Source: Clostridioides difficile_A
GTDB lineage: Bacteria > Bacillota > Clostridia > Peptostreptococcales > Peptostreptococcaceae
Length of the DNA stretch: 64,000 bases
Assembly (NCBI GenBank): GCA_945909635.1
Contig: OX246690.1
Coordinates: 2,418,001-2,482,000 of the forward strand
Direction of reading: 5' to 3'
Shown: positions 1 to 8,356 of the stretch, piece after piece
Position numbering within the stretch: the stretch's first letter is position 1
Layout: every line of letters starts with the position of its first letter
Position numbers and translations under genes: made by a program
The notes under the pieces: model-generated
Databases searched by the model: none
What the model was told of the DNA's origin: nothing
The model's input: only the letters and a program-made list of their open reading frames with translations

Positions 1-700
1 ATAGCATATCTTTCTCAAAAACTTTCTTTTCTTCAGAATTTTTAAATGTGTCCACTAATTTATTCATAATTGAAGATTTCCCAGCATTTGTGTACCCAAC
101 TAAAGCAACATTTGGGAGATTTGATTTTCTCCTCATACTTCTTTGGGTTTCTCTTTGAAATTTTAAATCATCAAGCTCTTTATTTAGAAAAGTTATCTTT
201 TCTTCTATTCTTCTACGGTCAAGTTCTAATTTTTTCTCACCAGAACCCCTATTTTTAGTACCAACACCACCACTTTGGCGTCCTAAATTTTCATTTGAAC
301 CTATAAGCCTTGGTAACATATATTTTAAACTAGCAACTTCTACTTGAAGTTTAGCTTCTCTAGTTTTTGCCCTCTGTGCAAATATATCAAGTATTAATGC
401 TGTCCTATCTATAATTTCGCAATTAAATTTTTCTTCAAGGTTTTTGAGTTGTGATGTAGAAAGTTCATTGTAAAATACTACTATATCTGTATTTTCTTTC
501 TTTATTAAGTCTAATAACTCATCGACTTTACCTGTACCAATGTAATATGCTCTATTGACTTGCTTTGCATTTTGAATTATACTTCCCACAACATCAATAT
601 CACATGCTGAACACAAGTTTTTAAGTTCAATCATCAGTTCATTAAAATCCTCAGATTTATTATTTATGTTTAGTCCTACTATTATTCCTTTTTTCGCCAT
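1..700 (-). CDS. hflX: HflX-family ribosome-associated GTPase, 3' end cut by window edge
   Basis: The minus strand encodes about 233 N-terminal residues of HflX, a GTPase that binds and splits stalled 50S/70S ribosomes. The translation begins MAKKGIIVGLNIN. It contains the glycine-rich linker (GSNENLGRQSGGVGTKNRGSGE), a basic coiled-coil stretch rich in ELDRRRIEEK, and then the G1 P-loop VALVGYTNAGKSS near residue 205. The rest of the G domain lies outside the window. The start at 700 is preceded by AAGGAG with a 9-base spacer; an ATG two codons earlier (706) is only 3 bases from that site and is less likely. The leader upstream is long and structured (see 741-842 and 844-915), as known for antibiotic-inducible hflX in Listeria. 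Identity is seen in the sequence; drug-responsive control is inferred. Confidence 0.93.
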   Translation of the reverse strand, partial: MAKKGIIVGLNINNKSEDFNELMIELKNLCSACDIDVVGSIIQNAKQVNRAYYIGTGKVDELLDLIKKENTDIVVFYNELSTSQLKNLEEKFNCEIIDRTALILDIFAQRAKTREAKLQVEVASLKYMLPRLIGSNENLGRQSGGVGTKNRGSGEKKLELDRRRIEEKITFLNKELDDLKFQRETQRSMRRKSNLPNVALVGYTNAGKSSIMNKLVDTFKNSEEKKVFEKDML

Positions 701-740
701 ATCCATATTCTCCTTATCTGCTATTTTTATTTAATATATA

Positions 741-842
741 GCACGAGATTATGGCTCTATAATTAAATTCATTAAGAATTATACCTTTATTTTATCCTTA
801 AATGACACTTCTAATTTAACATTATAATAACCATAATCGTGC
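741..842 (-). promoter_or_regulatory. Long-range stem-loop in the hflX leader
   Basis: On the minus strand GCACGATTATGG (842-831) can pair with CCATAATCTCGTGC (754-741), with a two-base bulge. The left arm begins right after the stop codon of a short leader reading frame (844-915). The right arm lies about 22 bases upstream of the hflX Shine-Dalgarno. No strong T-run follows, so I cannot say whether it acts as an attenuator terminator, an anti-terminator or an mRNA-stability element. Pairing is seen; function is inferred. Confidence 0.45.
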
Positions 843-843
843 A

Positions 844-915
844 TTATTTTCTCAATCTTATAGAAAAAATCACTTTCATACACCCCCTCTCAATTATATT
901 ATGTAGTTTTTTCAA
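844..915 (-). CDS. Putative leader peptide upstream of hflX
   Basis: A short reading frame lies about 145 bases upstream of hflX. A TTG start at 915 has AAGGAG eight bases upstream and gives 23 residues. An internal ATG at 879, preceded by GAGAGGGGGTGT, gives the 11-residue peptide MKVIFSIRLRK. The stop codon (846-844) touches the left arm of the hflX leader stem, so a ribosome held at the end of this frame would block that stem. Inducible Listeria hflX has a comparable short upstream frame (established knowledge). Translation here is inferred from the ribosome binding sites only. Confidence 0.4.
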   Translation of the reverse strand: MKKLHNIIERGCMKVIFSIRLRK

Positions 916-1251
916 TAAAAAAACTCCTTACAAATCTAAGTAATACAAACAAGCTACTTATATCATAAGAAGGATTAAAATTCTAAATATATATTAAAAA
1001 TATGCCAATTTAATTGACTAACATGTAATTATCATATTATATTTAACCCAATTCTTAAATTTAAGTAGTTTTTACATGATTAATAAAAGTAATAGAGATA
1101 TACACTTTTATACAATCAACAACTATTAAAATTAAATTTTATTTATAATAAAATTTAAAGAATACGATTAAATATACATTTTGATAACCACCTCCAACAT
1201 TTTCCTTATTACATAGTATAATAAAATACATACTTTGTAAAGACATAAAAT
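916..1251. other. Gene-free AT-rich stretch between hflX leader and ABC exporter
   Basis: I see no gene here. The region is very A/T-rich and should hold the hflX promoter, but I could not pick convincing -35/-10 boxes. An imperfect A/T hairpin (AGTTTTTT with AAAAAACT, about 903-923) sits just before the leader peptide. Confidence 0.5.
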
Positions 1252-1292
1252 AATAGATAAGACTATACTTATAAAATATAATCTTATCTATT
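1252..1292 (-). terminator. Putative terminator of the MarR/ABC exporter operon
   Basis: An 11-base-pair perfect inverted repeat (AATAGATAAGA with TCTTATCTATT) with a 19-base loop lies about 50 bases past the stop of the second ABC gene. The minus-strand 3' side continues into a moderately T-rich sequence (ATTTTATG). The T-tract is weak, so efficiency is uncertain. Confidence 0.55.
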
Positions 1293-1338
1293 TAGCTTAT
1301 CTTAATAAATTATATATCTGTTCTAAAACAATTTTTTG

Positions 1339-3171
1339 TTACATTGCTTCATCTTCTTCAAATTGAGAATTATAAAGATTGGCATAGAATCCGCCTTTCT
1401 TTAGAAGTTCCTCATGACTTCCTTGTTCAACTATATCTCCTTCATTCATAACAAGAATCATATCAGCATCACGTATAGTTGATAATCTATGAGCTATAAC
1501 AAAACTTGTTCTACCTTCCATAAGATTATCCATAGCTTTTTGAATCAATACTTCTGTTCTAGTATCAACAGAACTTGTAGCTTCATCTAATATTAATATT
1601 TTAGGGTCAGCTAAAATGGCACGAGCTATAGTCAATAATTGTTTTTGACCTTGAGAAACGTTACTTGCTTCTTCATTTAGTTTCATCTTATATCCATCTG
1701 GCAATGTCTTGATAAATCTATGAACATGTGCAGATTTAGCTGCCTCTATAACTTCTTCATCTGTAGCATTTAATTTACCATATCTTATATTCTCCATAAT
1801 GGAACCACTAAATAACCATGTATCTTGAAGAACCATACCAAACATTTCTCTGAGTTCACTACGATTGAAATCTTTAATATTATGACCATCAATCAGTATT
1901 GCACCACTATTAACATCATAGAACCTCATTAAGAGCTTAACTATTGTAGTTTTACCTGCTCCTGTAGGCCCAACAATGGCAACTTTTTGGCCTGGTTTAA
2001 CATTTACAGAAAAATCATTTATTATAGTCTTGTTTGAATTATATCCAAAGTTGACATTTTCAAAATCAATTTTGCCTTCTAAACCATCTATTGAAACTGC
2101 ATTTTCAACAATTTGGTCTTCTTCTTCCTCTTCTAAAAACTCAAATACTCTTTCAGAAGCTGCTGCTGTTGATTGTAGCAAGTTAGCAACCTGTGCAATC
2201 TGAGTCATAGGTTGTGTAAAGTTTCTTACATATTGTATAAATGATTGTATGTCCCCAACTTCAATTGTTTTCTTAATCGCAAGCCAACCTCCTAAGATTG
2301 AAACCATTACATATCCTAAGTTTCCAATAAACATCATAAGTGGTTGCATTATCCCTGATAAGAATTGAGATTTCCATGCTGAATTATACAAATTATCATT
2401 TAATTTATCAAACTCTTCTATTACTTCTTCTTCACGGTTAAATGCTTTTACTATTGTTTGACCACTGTAAGTCTCCTCAACCTGACCATTTACATTTCCT
2501 AAATATTCTTGTTGAGACCTAAAGTATTTTTGTGATTTCTTTACTATTCTCGAAATTACAAACATTGATATTGGCAATATTAAAATTGCTACCAATGTCA
2601 TAATACCACTTATGGATAACATCATTATCAAAACACCTATCATAGTTGTCACTGATGTTATAAGTTGTGTCATACTTTGATTTAAACTTTGGCTTAAAGT
2701 ATCTATATCATTTGTAATTCTTGATAATATTTCACCATGTGTCTTAGTATCAAAATATTTCATTGGCAATCTATCCAATTTTACTGAAATCTCTTTTCTT
2801 AAATTATAGGATACTTTTTGAGAAATTCCACTCATTATAAATCCTTGTACAAAAGAGAATAATGCACTTATCAAGTAAAGGCAAAGTAAAAATACTAAGA
2901 TTTTTCCAATTGCATTAAAATCTATACCTACATTACCTCCAGAAACTTTGCTCACTAATCCTTCAAATATCTTTGTAGTTGCCTTACCTAAGATTTTTGG
3001 ACCTACTATGGAAAATGATGCACTTCCAATAGCAAATACAATTACCAAAATTATTGATATTTTAAATTTAGATAAATAAGCAATTAGTTTTCGCATAGTT
3101 CCTTTAAAATCATTTGCTTTTTGACCTGCTCCCATAGATTTTCCCATAGGGCCTCTTCCCATTCTACTCAT
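1339..3171 (-). CDS. ABC exporter half-transporter, consensus-site subunit
   Basis: 610-residue half-transporter of the multidrug/lipid exporter class: an N-terminal six-helix membrane domain (about 30-330) and a C-terminal ATPase. Visible motifs are Walker A GPTGAGKTT (about 400), a divergent signature VSQGQ (about 504) and Walker B ILILDEATSSVD (about 524) with an intact catalytic Glu. It overlaps the end of the upstream ABC gene by 8 bases, so the two are translationally coupled and probably form a heterodimer. Its divergent signature would pair with the partner's altered Walker B, giving the one-degenerate-site layout known from BmrCD and TM287/288. An AAAGGAGGAG site precedes the start. 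Substrate unknown; drug or lipid export is inferred from the family and the MarR neighbour. Confidence 0.9.
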   Translation of the reverse strand: MSRMGRGPMGKSMGAGQKANDFKGTMRKLIAYLSKFKISIILVIVFAIGSASFSIVGPKILGKATTKIFEGLVSKVSGGNVGIDFNAIGKILVFLLCLYLISALFSFVQGFIMSGISQKVSYNLRKEISVKLDRLPMKYFDTKTHGEILSRITNDIDTLSQSLNQSMTQLITSVTTMIGVLIMMLSISGIMTLVAILILPISMFVISRIVKKSQKYFRSQQEYLGNVNGQVEETYSGQTIVKAFNREEEVIEEFDKLNDNLYNSAWKSQFLSGIMQPLMMFIGNLGYVMVSILGGWLAIKKTIEVGDIQSFIQYVRNFTQPMTQIAQVANLLQSTAAASERVFEFLEEEEEDQIVENAVSIDGLEGKIDFENVNFGYNSNKTIINDFSVNVKPGQKVAIVGPTGAGKTTIVKLLMRFYDVNSGAILIDGHNIKDFNRSELREMFGMVLQDTWLFSGSIMENIRYGKLNATDEEVIEAAKSAHVHRFIKTLPDGYKMKLNEEASNVSQGQKQLLTIARAILADPKILILDEATSSVDTRTEVLIQKAMDNLMEGRTSFVIAHRLSTIRDADMILVMNEGDIVEQGSHEELLKKGGFYANLYNSQFEEDEAM

Positions 3172-5410
3172 TATCTAGCTCCTCCTTTGAAAGTTGTGAT
3201 AAAGCTATTTGCTCATAAACTTCGCAATTTTTTAGAAGCTCTTTATGTGTTCCTATTCCAACTATTTTTCCTTCATTTAGAACAACTATTTGTTCTGCAT
3301 GTAGGATTGTGCTAATTCTTTGTGCAACTATTAGTACTGTACTTTCAGCAGTTTGCGATTTTAAAGCCTTACGAAGAGCTGCATCAGTCTTTAAGTCAAG
3401 AGCTGAAAAACTATCATCAAATATATACACTTCTGGATTTTTTGCTATTGCTCTTGCTATAGAAAGTCTTTGTTTTTGACCTCCAGATACGTTTGTTCCA
3501 CCTTGAGAAATTTCAGTTTTGAAAGCTTCTGGTTTAGAATCAATAAATTCTGTAGCTTGAGCTATTTCAGCTGCAGTTCTCATTTCTTCATCTGTTGCGT
3601 CTTTTCTACCATATTTTAAGTTGGACTCTATAGTACCAGAGAATAATATTCCTTTTTGAGGTACATACCCAATTTTCTCTCTTAAGTCATGTTGAGAAAC
3701 ATTTTTTATATTAACTCCATCAAATAATATTTCTCCTTCTGTAACATCAAAGAAACGAGGAATTAAGTTTATAAGAGTCGACTTACCACTACCAGTACTT
3801 CCTATAAATGCAGTTGTTTCTCCTGGTTTTGCTGTAAAAGATATATCTGTCAATATAGGTTCTTCTGCATCTGGATACATAAATGAAACATTTTTAAATT
3901 CAACAAGACCTTTTTTATCTTCTTTAAATTCTTGCACTTCTGTTTTTTGAGGGTCTTTAATACTTATATCTGATACTATTACTTCATCTATACGTGTAGC
4001 TGAAACAGATGCTCTTGGAAGCATAATAGATACCATTGATATCATCAAGAATGACATTATTATCTGCATTGTATATTGTATAAATGCCATCATATCTCCA
4101 ACTTGCATTGCCCCAGAATCAACACTATATGCACCTCTCCAAACTATAAGAACTGTGATAAGGTTCATTATAAGCATCATAGCAGGCATCATACATGTCA
4201 TAACTCTATTTACAAAAAGATTTGTTTTAGTTAAATTTGTATTTGCTTCATCAAATCTTTCTTCTTCATGTTTTTCAGTACTAAAAGCTCTAATGACTGG
4301 TATACCAGTTATTATTTCACGGCTGACTAAGTTTAACTTATCAACAAGCTTTTGAACTAGTTTAAACTTAGGCATAACCACTGAGAATAATACTACTATT
4401 AATGATAAAATAGCAACTACTGCTACTGCTATAATCCATGCCATTGAAGTATTTGTATTTAGAACTTTTATTATTCCACCTATAGCCATTATAGGTGCAT
4501 AGAATACTATTCTAAGTAACATAACCATCAACATTTGAATTTGTTGAATATCATTTGTACTACGAGTAATTAATGAAGCTGTAGAAAATTCATTCATCTC
4601 AGTATTTGAGAATGACATAACTTTTCTAAAAACTCCACTTCTTAGATTTCTACCAACACTTGCTGCTACTCTTGCTGCTAAGAATCCTACTGTTATTGTA
4701 GCTACCATACTAACCATAGCTATACCAAGCATTTTAGCACCAGTAAGTAATATATAATTATTTTGAGTTTTTTCTGTATCAATACCTATTTTCTCATACT
4801 CTGCCTTTACATATGATACCGAACTTTGTGTTATCATACTTTCTGGCATACCTTCAAAACCTTTACTCATCTCTTTAGTTAATGTTTCTAATTGCTCTTT
4901 TGGCATTGCAGATAACAACTTAAACATATCGATATCTCCACCTTGAGTAGCTTGTGGTGGAAGTTGGCTCATTAGTTGAGCTTTCATCGCTTTTACTTCT
5001 TTACTATCACCTTCAAGTCCTGCTACTATTAAAATGGCTTTACCAAAGATAGAATTTAAATCATCTATAGTATCTTCATCTTTAGTATTTAACTCATAAA
5101 GAGATTCATCTTTTAGACCTGGATACTTATCTTTATACTTACTATAATCTTCTTTATTCAATAAAGTATAGTTATCTAATACTTTATCCTTACTACTTTT
5201 ATCCATGAATAAAGTAATTTTATCTAACTCTCCCTTTCTAATCACAGATGGAACAGAGTTTTCTACTCCACCTTGTTGTATACCTATATTTACTATATTG
5301 GATGTGTATTCTGGTAGAGAAAGGTCACATACTGCTTGAACTACCAATAGACATACTATTACCACTATTGATAATGCTGACTTCTTTAAATATTTAATTA
5401 ATTTAAACAT
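3164..5410 (-). CDS. ABC exporter half-transporter, degenerate-site subunit
   Basis: 748-residue half-transporter, first gene after marR. It has a membrane helix near residues 11-30 and then an unusually large outside domain (about 31-215) before helix 2, which accounts for its extra length. The ATPase carries Walker A GSTGSGKST (about 535), signature VSGGQ (about 639) and Walker B VYIFDDSFSALD (about 660), where Asp replaces the catalytic Glu. It is therefore the degenerate half of a heterodimer with the 610-residue partner encoded next, which keeps the Glu. The start at 5410 follows a GAAGGGA site. A short palindrome just upstream may be a second MarR site. Transport substrate cannot be read from the sequence. 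Confidence 0.9.
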   Translation of the reverse strand: MFKLIKYLKKSALSIVVIVCLLVVQAVCDLSLPEYTSNIVNIGIQQGGVENSVPSVIRKGELDKITLFMDKSSKDKVLDNYTLLNKEDYSKYKDKYPGLKDESLYELNTKDEDTIDDLNSIFGKAILIVAGLEGDSKEVKAMKAQLMSQLPPQATQGGDIDMFKLLSAMPKEQLETLTKEMSKGFEGMPESMITQSSVSYVKAEYEKIGIDTEKTQNNYILLTGAKMLGIAMVSMVATITVGFLAARVAASVGRNLRSGVFRKVMSFSNTEMNEFSTASLITRSTNDIQQIQMLMVMLLRIVFYAPIMAIGGIIKVLNTNTSMAWIIAVAVVAILSLIVVLFSVVMPKFKLVQKLVDKLNLVSREIITGIPVIRAFSTEKHEEERFDEANTNLTKTNLFVNRVMTCMMPAMMLIMNLITVLIVWRGAYSVDSGAMQVGDMMAFIQYTMQIIMSFLMISMVSIMLPRASVSATRIDEVIVSDISIKDPQKTEVQEFKEDKKGLVEFKNVSFMYPDAEEPILTDISFTAKPGETTAFIGSTGSGKSTLINLIPRFFDVTEGEILFDGVNIKNVSQHDLREKIGYVPQKGILFSGTIESNLKYGRKDATDEEMRTAAEIAQATEFIDSKPEAFKTEISQGGTNVSGGQKQRLSIARAIAKNPEVYIFDDSFSALDLKTDAALRKALKSQTAESTVLIVAQRISTILHAEQIVVLNEGKIVGIGTHKELLKNCEVYEQIALSQLSKEELDNE

Positions 5411-5435
5411 ACATTTCTTCCCTTCTGTAATATTA

Positions 5436-5446
5436 ATTAGTCTAAT
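5436..5446. promoter_or_regulatory. Short palindrome ATTAG-T-CTAAT between marR and the ABC genes
   Basis: An 11-base symmetric element whose TTAG/CTAA half-sites resemble those of the palindrome in front of marR (5964-5979). It lies about 30 bases upstream of the first ABC gene start. Possibly a second MarR site or an mRNA feature; weak because it is short and AT-rich. Confidence 0.25.
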
Positions 5447-5477
5447 GACATTAAATTGAAAAATATTATTTTAAAAT

Positions 5478-5939
5478 TTAAAAATATTTTTCATCCTCAT
5501 GTTTATGACATCCTGCTTTTAAATTATCTCTTACTTGCATTAGGAGTCTTCTAAGTACTATCTTTTCTTCTTCACTAAATCCTAAAAAGAATTCTCTTTC
5601 TAATTCCTGATTAAATTCTTCAACTTTATTACATGTTTCTAAACCTTTATCTGTCAAAAAAATTCTAGACACTCTTTGGTCCTTCTCATCTTGTTTTCTT
5701 TCTACGAGTCCAGCTTTTTCCATTCTTTTTATCATAACTGTAGTAGTGGATGCTTTTACTTTTCTTTTATCTGCTAATTCTTTTTGACTTTGCCCATTCT
5801 TCATCTTTAGTGAAAAAAGTATTTGTGGCTGACCATGATATAAGCCTAATTTATCAAAATAAAAATGAGTTCTTATAAAATATATTCGCATTAATTGCAA
5901 GAAAACATCATTCAATTTTTCTTCAGAATTATTATTCAT
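5478..5939 (-). CDS. MarR-family transcriptional regulator
   Basis: 153-residue winged-helix regulator of the MarR class. The core is ILFSLKMKNGQSQKELADK, followed by a recognition helix around KVKASTTTVMIKRMEKAGL, and the wing with the MarR-type pattern DQRVSRIFLTDKG; helices for dimerisation lie at both ends. Length is normal for the family. It is the first gene of a three-gene unit with the two ABC exporter halves, the usual layout of a repressor controlling its own efflux pump. A palindrome at the predicted transcription start supports autorepression. The start at 5939 follows AAGGAGGGG. Ligand unknown. Confidence 0.9.
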   Translation of the reverse strand: MNNNSEEKLNDVFLQLMRIYFIRTHFYFDKLGLYHGQPQILFSLKMKNGQSQKELADKRKVKASTTTVMIKRMEKAGLVERKQDEKDQRVSRIFLTDKGLETCNKVEEFNQELEREFFLGFSEEEKIVLRRLLMQVRDNLKAGCHKHEDEKYF

Positions 5940-5963
5940 ACTTCCCCTCCTTATTTTTATATT

Positions 5964-6011
5964 ACTTAGTCGGCTAAGTGTTATTCTACTATATCATATA
6001 CTTTTTTTCAA
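5964..6011 (-). promoter_or_regulatory. Predicted marR promoter with operator palindrome
   Basis: On the minus strand TTGAAA (6011-6006) and TAGAAT (5988-5983) are spaced by 17 bases. The predicted start falls inside the palindrome ACTTAG-TCGG-CTAAGT (5964-5979). A MarR dimer bound there would block initiation. Boxes and symmetry are seen; binding is inferred. Confidence 0.55.
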
Positions 6012-6169
6012 TATATTTATAAAAAATTCATATAAATTTCATTTATTAAATGTTTTCGTATAGTTTAGTTATAATTTTAATAATTAATAGTAAGTTTTTT
6101 AATTAGCTAGCTACTTATAATTTTTTTTATTAGAAAGCTTAAAATAAACCTTTTCATATATTTTCAAAT

Positions 6170-6202
6170 AAAAAAGTTGTTCCAAAATAAACTTGAAACA
6201 AC
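6170..6202 (-). terminator. Intrinsic terminator after the carbonic anhydrase gene
   Basis: Minus strand: GTTGTTTCAAG, short loop, then TTGGAACAAC followed by TTTTTT. A short stem with a U-tail 45 bases past the stop codon; a classical intrinsic terminator. Confidence 0.75.
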
Positions 6203-6247
6203 ATTTTATTTAACACTGTATTATTGCTTATATACTACTATAATATT

Positions 6248-6826
6248 TTATTTGTCTTCATACCCATTTACAACAGTATCTAATTTTCCGGTTTCTGGTG
6301 ATATTATTAGACCATGTACAATAATTCCTTCAGGAATCAAAGGGTGTCCTTTTATTAAATTAATACTATCTTTTACAGATTCTTCCGTAGAATCAAATCC
6401 ATGTAACCATTGCTTGGTATCAATTCCAGCACTACGAAGTGTAAGTATTACATCTTTAGATATCCCTCTATCTAAAATTTTGCTAAGTAGTTTATCTGTG
6501 TCAACATTACACATACCACATCCATGATGCCCTACAACTATAACCTCATCTACATCAAACTCATAAATTGCAACTAAAATACTTCTCATAATACTGCCAA
6601 ACGGATGCATTATAGTAGCTCCTGCATTTTTTATTAGTTTTACATCTCCATTTTTTAAATTCATAGCTTTAGGCAAAAGTTCAGTTAATCTTGTGTCCAT
6701 ACAAGATAAAACTACTATTTTTTTATTTGGATGTTTTGATGTAGCATACTTTTCGTATTCTTTGTTCTCTACAAATGATTTATTATAGTCTAATATTTCT
6801 TCTAATTTTCTCATATGTACTCTCAC
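6248..6826 (-). CDS. Beta-class carbonic anhydrase
   Basis: 192-residue beta-carbonic anhydrase (reversible hydration of CO2 to bicarbonate; zinc enzyme). Zinc ligands are visible as Cys42 (VVLSCMDTR) and His100/Cys103 (VVGHHGCGMC), and the catalytic Asp44/Arg46 dyad is intact. Length fits the family's smaller members. The start is ambiguous: GTG at 6826 gives 192 residues, ATG at 6814 gives 188, and neither has a strong Shine-Dalgarno. The gene is monocistronic, with its own terminator downstream and a long AT-rich gap upstream. Confidence 0.92.
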   Translation of the reverse strand: MRVHMRKLEEILDYNKSFVENKEYEKYATSKHPNKKIVVLSCMDTRLTELLPKAMNLKNGDVKLIKNAGATIMHPFGSIMRSILVAIYEFDVDEVIVVGHHGCGMCNVDTDKLLSKILDRGISKDVILTLRSAGIDTKQWLHGFDSTEESVKDSINLIKGHPLIPEGIIVHGLIISPETGKLDTVVNGYEDK

Positions 6827-7394
6827 TCTCTTTAAATTTTTTTATTATTATATCATTATTGAACTACAATATATATACATATAATGTAATTTATAGGGTA
6901 TTAAATATTTTTATAAAATTATCACTCTTAGATAAGATTACATATAACTTATATTTCTAAAGAATTGTATACTTATCTTTTTATTATTAAAACTAACACC
7001 ATATATTTCCATTATTTATTTAATTATATATTTTTATTATCAATTTAATTATATATTTTTATTAAATCCTATTGTATACATTCTCATCTATTATAATCAC
7101 TTTTCTATTTTATATCTATTTATTATATTTAAAAATACCAAATCTACTAACATAATAGTCATATTTCAAATACTTATCAAAAAATTTTTACATATTTCAA
7201 TCATCTAACATTGTCAAATACAAAATTATTCAAATTTTCAAAATATATTCTACATATATAATATGTAATTACAATAAAAAATGCTATAATTAACATATTA
7301 TTAATTCGTTTTATTATTGTAGTACGGGTATGAAATTATGAAAAATATTTGTCTAATTAAAAATGTAATTTATCCATATTTGTTTATTGTAGAT
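6827..7394. other. Long AT-rich intergenic region
   Basis: About 570 bases between carbonic anhydrase and the sinR operator region. I see no reading frame of coding character. A near-repeat of TTTAATTATATATTTTTATTA occurs at about 7018-7063. The promoters of the two divergent genes must lie here but cannot be assigned with confidence. Confidence 0.5.
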
Positions 7395-7482
7395 ACAGAC
7401 TATGCAAAATAAATAGCATATATTTCAGTTTAAAAACATATATAGTCTATATTCAGACTAAAAAAGTATAAATAGTCTATAT
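7395..7482 (+). promoter_or_regulatory. Repeated TAGTCT/AGACTA boxes upstream of sinR
   Basis: Four copies of one hexamer lie within 90 bases: AGACTA at 7397-7402, TAGTCT-N6-AGACTA as an inverted pair at 7443-7460, and TAGTCT at 7473-7478 (the last two TAGTCT copies extend to TAGTCTATAT). The cluster ends about 46 bases before the sinR start. The arrangement suggests cooperative binding by a dimeric repressor, most simply SinR itself. Repeats are seen; the binder is inferred. Confidence 0.5.
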
Positions 7483-7528
7483 AAAACAACTTAAACTATG
7501 AATATAATCTAAGGTGGAGGGATAATAA

Positions 7529-7867
7529 TTGGCAAATATAGGAAAAATAATAGGAGATAGAATAAAAGTCTATAGAACAAAAATGGGATATAGTCAAGAA
7601 TTTCTAGCAGAAAAAGCAGGTTTACATACAACATATATTGGTCAGATTGAGAGAGCTGAAACAAATACATCCATCAATATTATAATGAAAATCGCTACTG
7701 CTTTGAATATACCACTTGAATTGTTATTTGCAAATATTATTACAGCAGAAGGCATTGATAACTCTATACCTTTGGAATGTTATGAAATGATTAATAAATT
7801 AACTGAAAAGGAACAAGCCGCAATGTTAGAGTTAATAAAATGCATTATTAAATACAAAGAAATATAA
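7529..7867 (+). CDS. sinR: SinR-type XRE-family transcriptional regulator
   Basis: 112-residue protein with an N-terminal Cro/C1 helix-turn-helix (residues about 8-63: IKVYRTKMGYSQEFLAEKAG, TYIGQIERAETNTSI) and a short C-terminal helical segment (about 78-112) of the SinR/SinI multimerisation type. It is followed without a gap by a second HTH protein. In C. difficile such a tandem sinR-sinR' locus controls sporulation, motility and toxin production (established knowledge). The start is TTG at 7529, supported by AAGGTGGAGGG seven bases upstream. Repeated hexamer boxes upstream suggest autoregulation. Confidence 0.85.
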   Translation: MANIGKIIGDRIKVYRTKMGYSQEFLAEKAGLHTTYIGQIERAETNTSINIIMKIATALNIPLELLFANIITAEGIDNSIPLECYEMINKLTEKEQAAMLELIKCIIKYKEI

Positions 7868-7879
7868 GTGAGGAAAGTA

Positions 7880-8206
7880 ATGACAGTAATGAATTGTATA
7901 GGTAAAAGACTTAAAGAAGAACGTAAAAAAGCGAATTTAACTTCAAAAGAGTTTGCAAATATGGTTGGAGTATCACCTTGGTATATAAATCAAATAGAAA
8001 GTGGTAAGAAGAATCCAAGTCTTAAAACATTCATAAAATTTGTAAGTGTATTAAATATCTCTGCAGATACTCTTATAAAAGATATTACTCCCATTGGAAA
8101 GACATATTTAGAAAATGATATAAATGAAGTGTTAAAAGACTTAAATTCGAGAGAGCTAAATCTGATATTGCAGATTATAGATATAGTAAAAAAGAATAGA
8201 ATATAG
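7880..8206 (+). CDS. sinR': SinR' (SinI-like) XRE-family regulator
   Basis: About 108 residues with a Cro/C1 helix-turn-helix (KRLKEERKKANLTSKEFANM, PWYINQIESGKKNPSL) and a C-terminal helix (LNSRELNLILQIIDIVKK) resembling that of the SinR encoded just upstream. In C. difficile the second protein antagonises SinR by direct contact (established for this locus). Possible starts are GTG 7868 (overlapping its own ribosome site), ATG 7880 (GAGG six bases upstream, chosen) and ATG 7889 (105 residues). The sinR stop codon directly precedes the GTG, so translation is coupled. A strong terminator follows. Confidence 0.82.
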   Translation: MTVMNCIGKRLKEERKKANLTSKEFANMVGVSPWYINQIESGKKNPSLKTFIKFVSVLNISADTLIKDITPIGKTYLENDINEVLKDLNSRELNLILQIIDIVKKNRI

Positions 8207-8228
8207 ATTCTTTATATTTTATATAAAC

Positions 8229-8261
8229 AAAAAGGTTATTTGAAATAAATAACCTTTTTTT
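8229..8261 (+). terminator. Intrinsic terminator of the sinRR' operon
   Basis: AAAAAGGTTATTT, 5-base loop, AAATAACCTTTTTTT: a 13-base-pair perfect stem with a T7 tail, 22 bases after the sinR' stop. Confidence 0.9.
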
Positions 8262-8285
8262 GTCTTTTTGTGTTAACATTGTCTT

Positions 8286-8305
8286 ATAGTGCTAATTAGC
8301 ACTAT
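8286..8305. promoter_or_regulatory. Perfect 20-base palindrome ATAGTGCTAATTAGCACTAT
   Basis: A perfect inverted repeat without spacer lies 51 bases upstream of the gene starting at 8357, just past the sinRR' terminator. Size and symmetry fit an operator for a dimeric repressor. No U-tract follows, so it is not a terminator. The cognate regulator is not identifiable. Confidence 0.5.
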
Positions 8306-8356
8306 TAGACCATGTTCTATGGCCTTATTTTAATATAAAACGATTGGAGATAGGCT

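Noticed and set aside
7018..7063. Near-repeat of TTTAATTATATATTTTTATTA as an iteron or origin
   Set aside because: Only two copies in extremely AT-rich DNA, without DnaA boxes or a replication gene.
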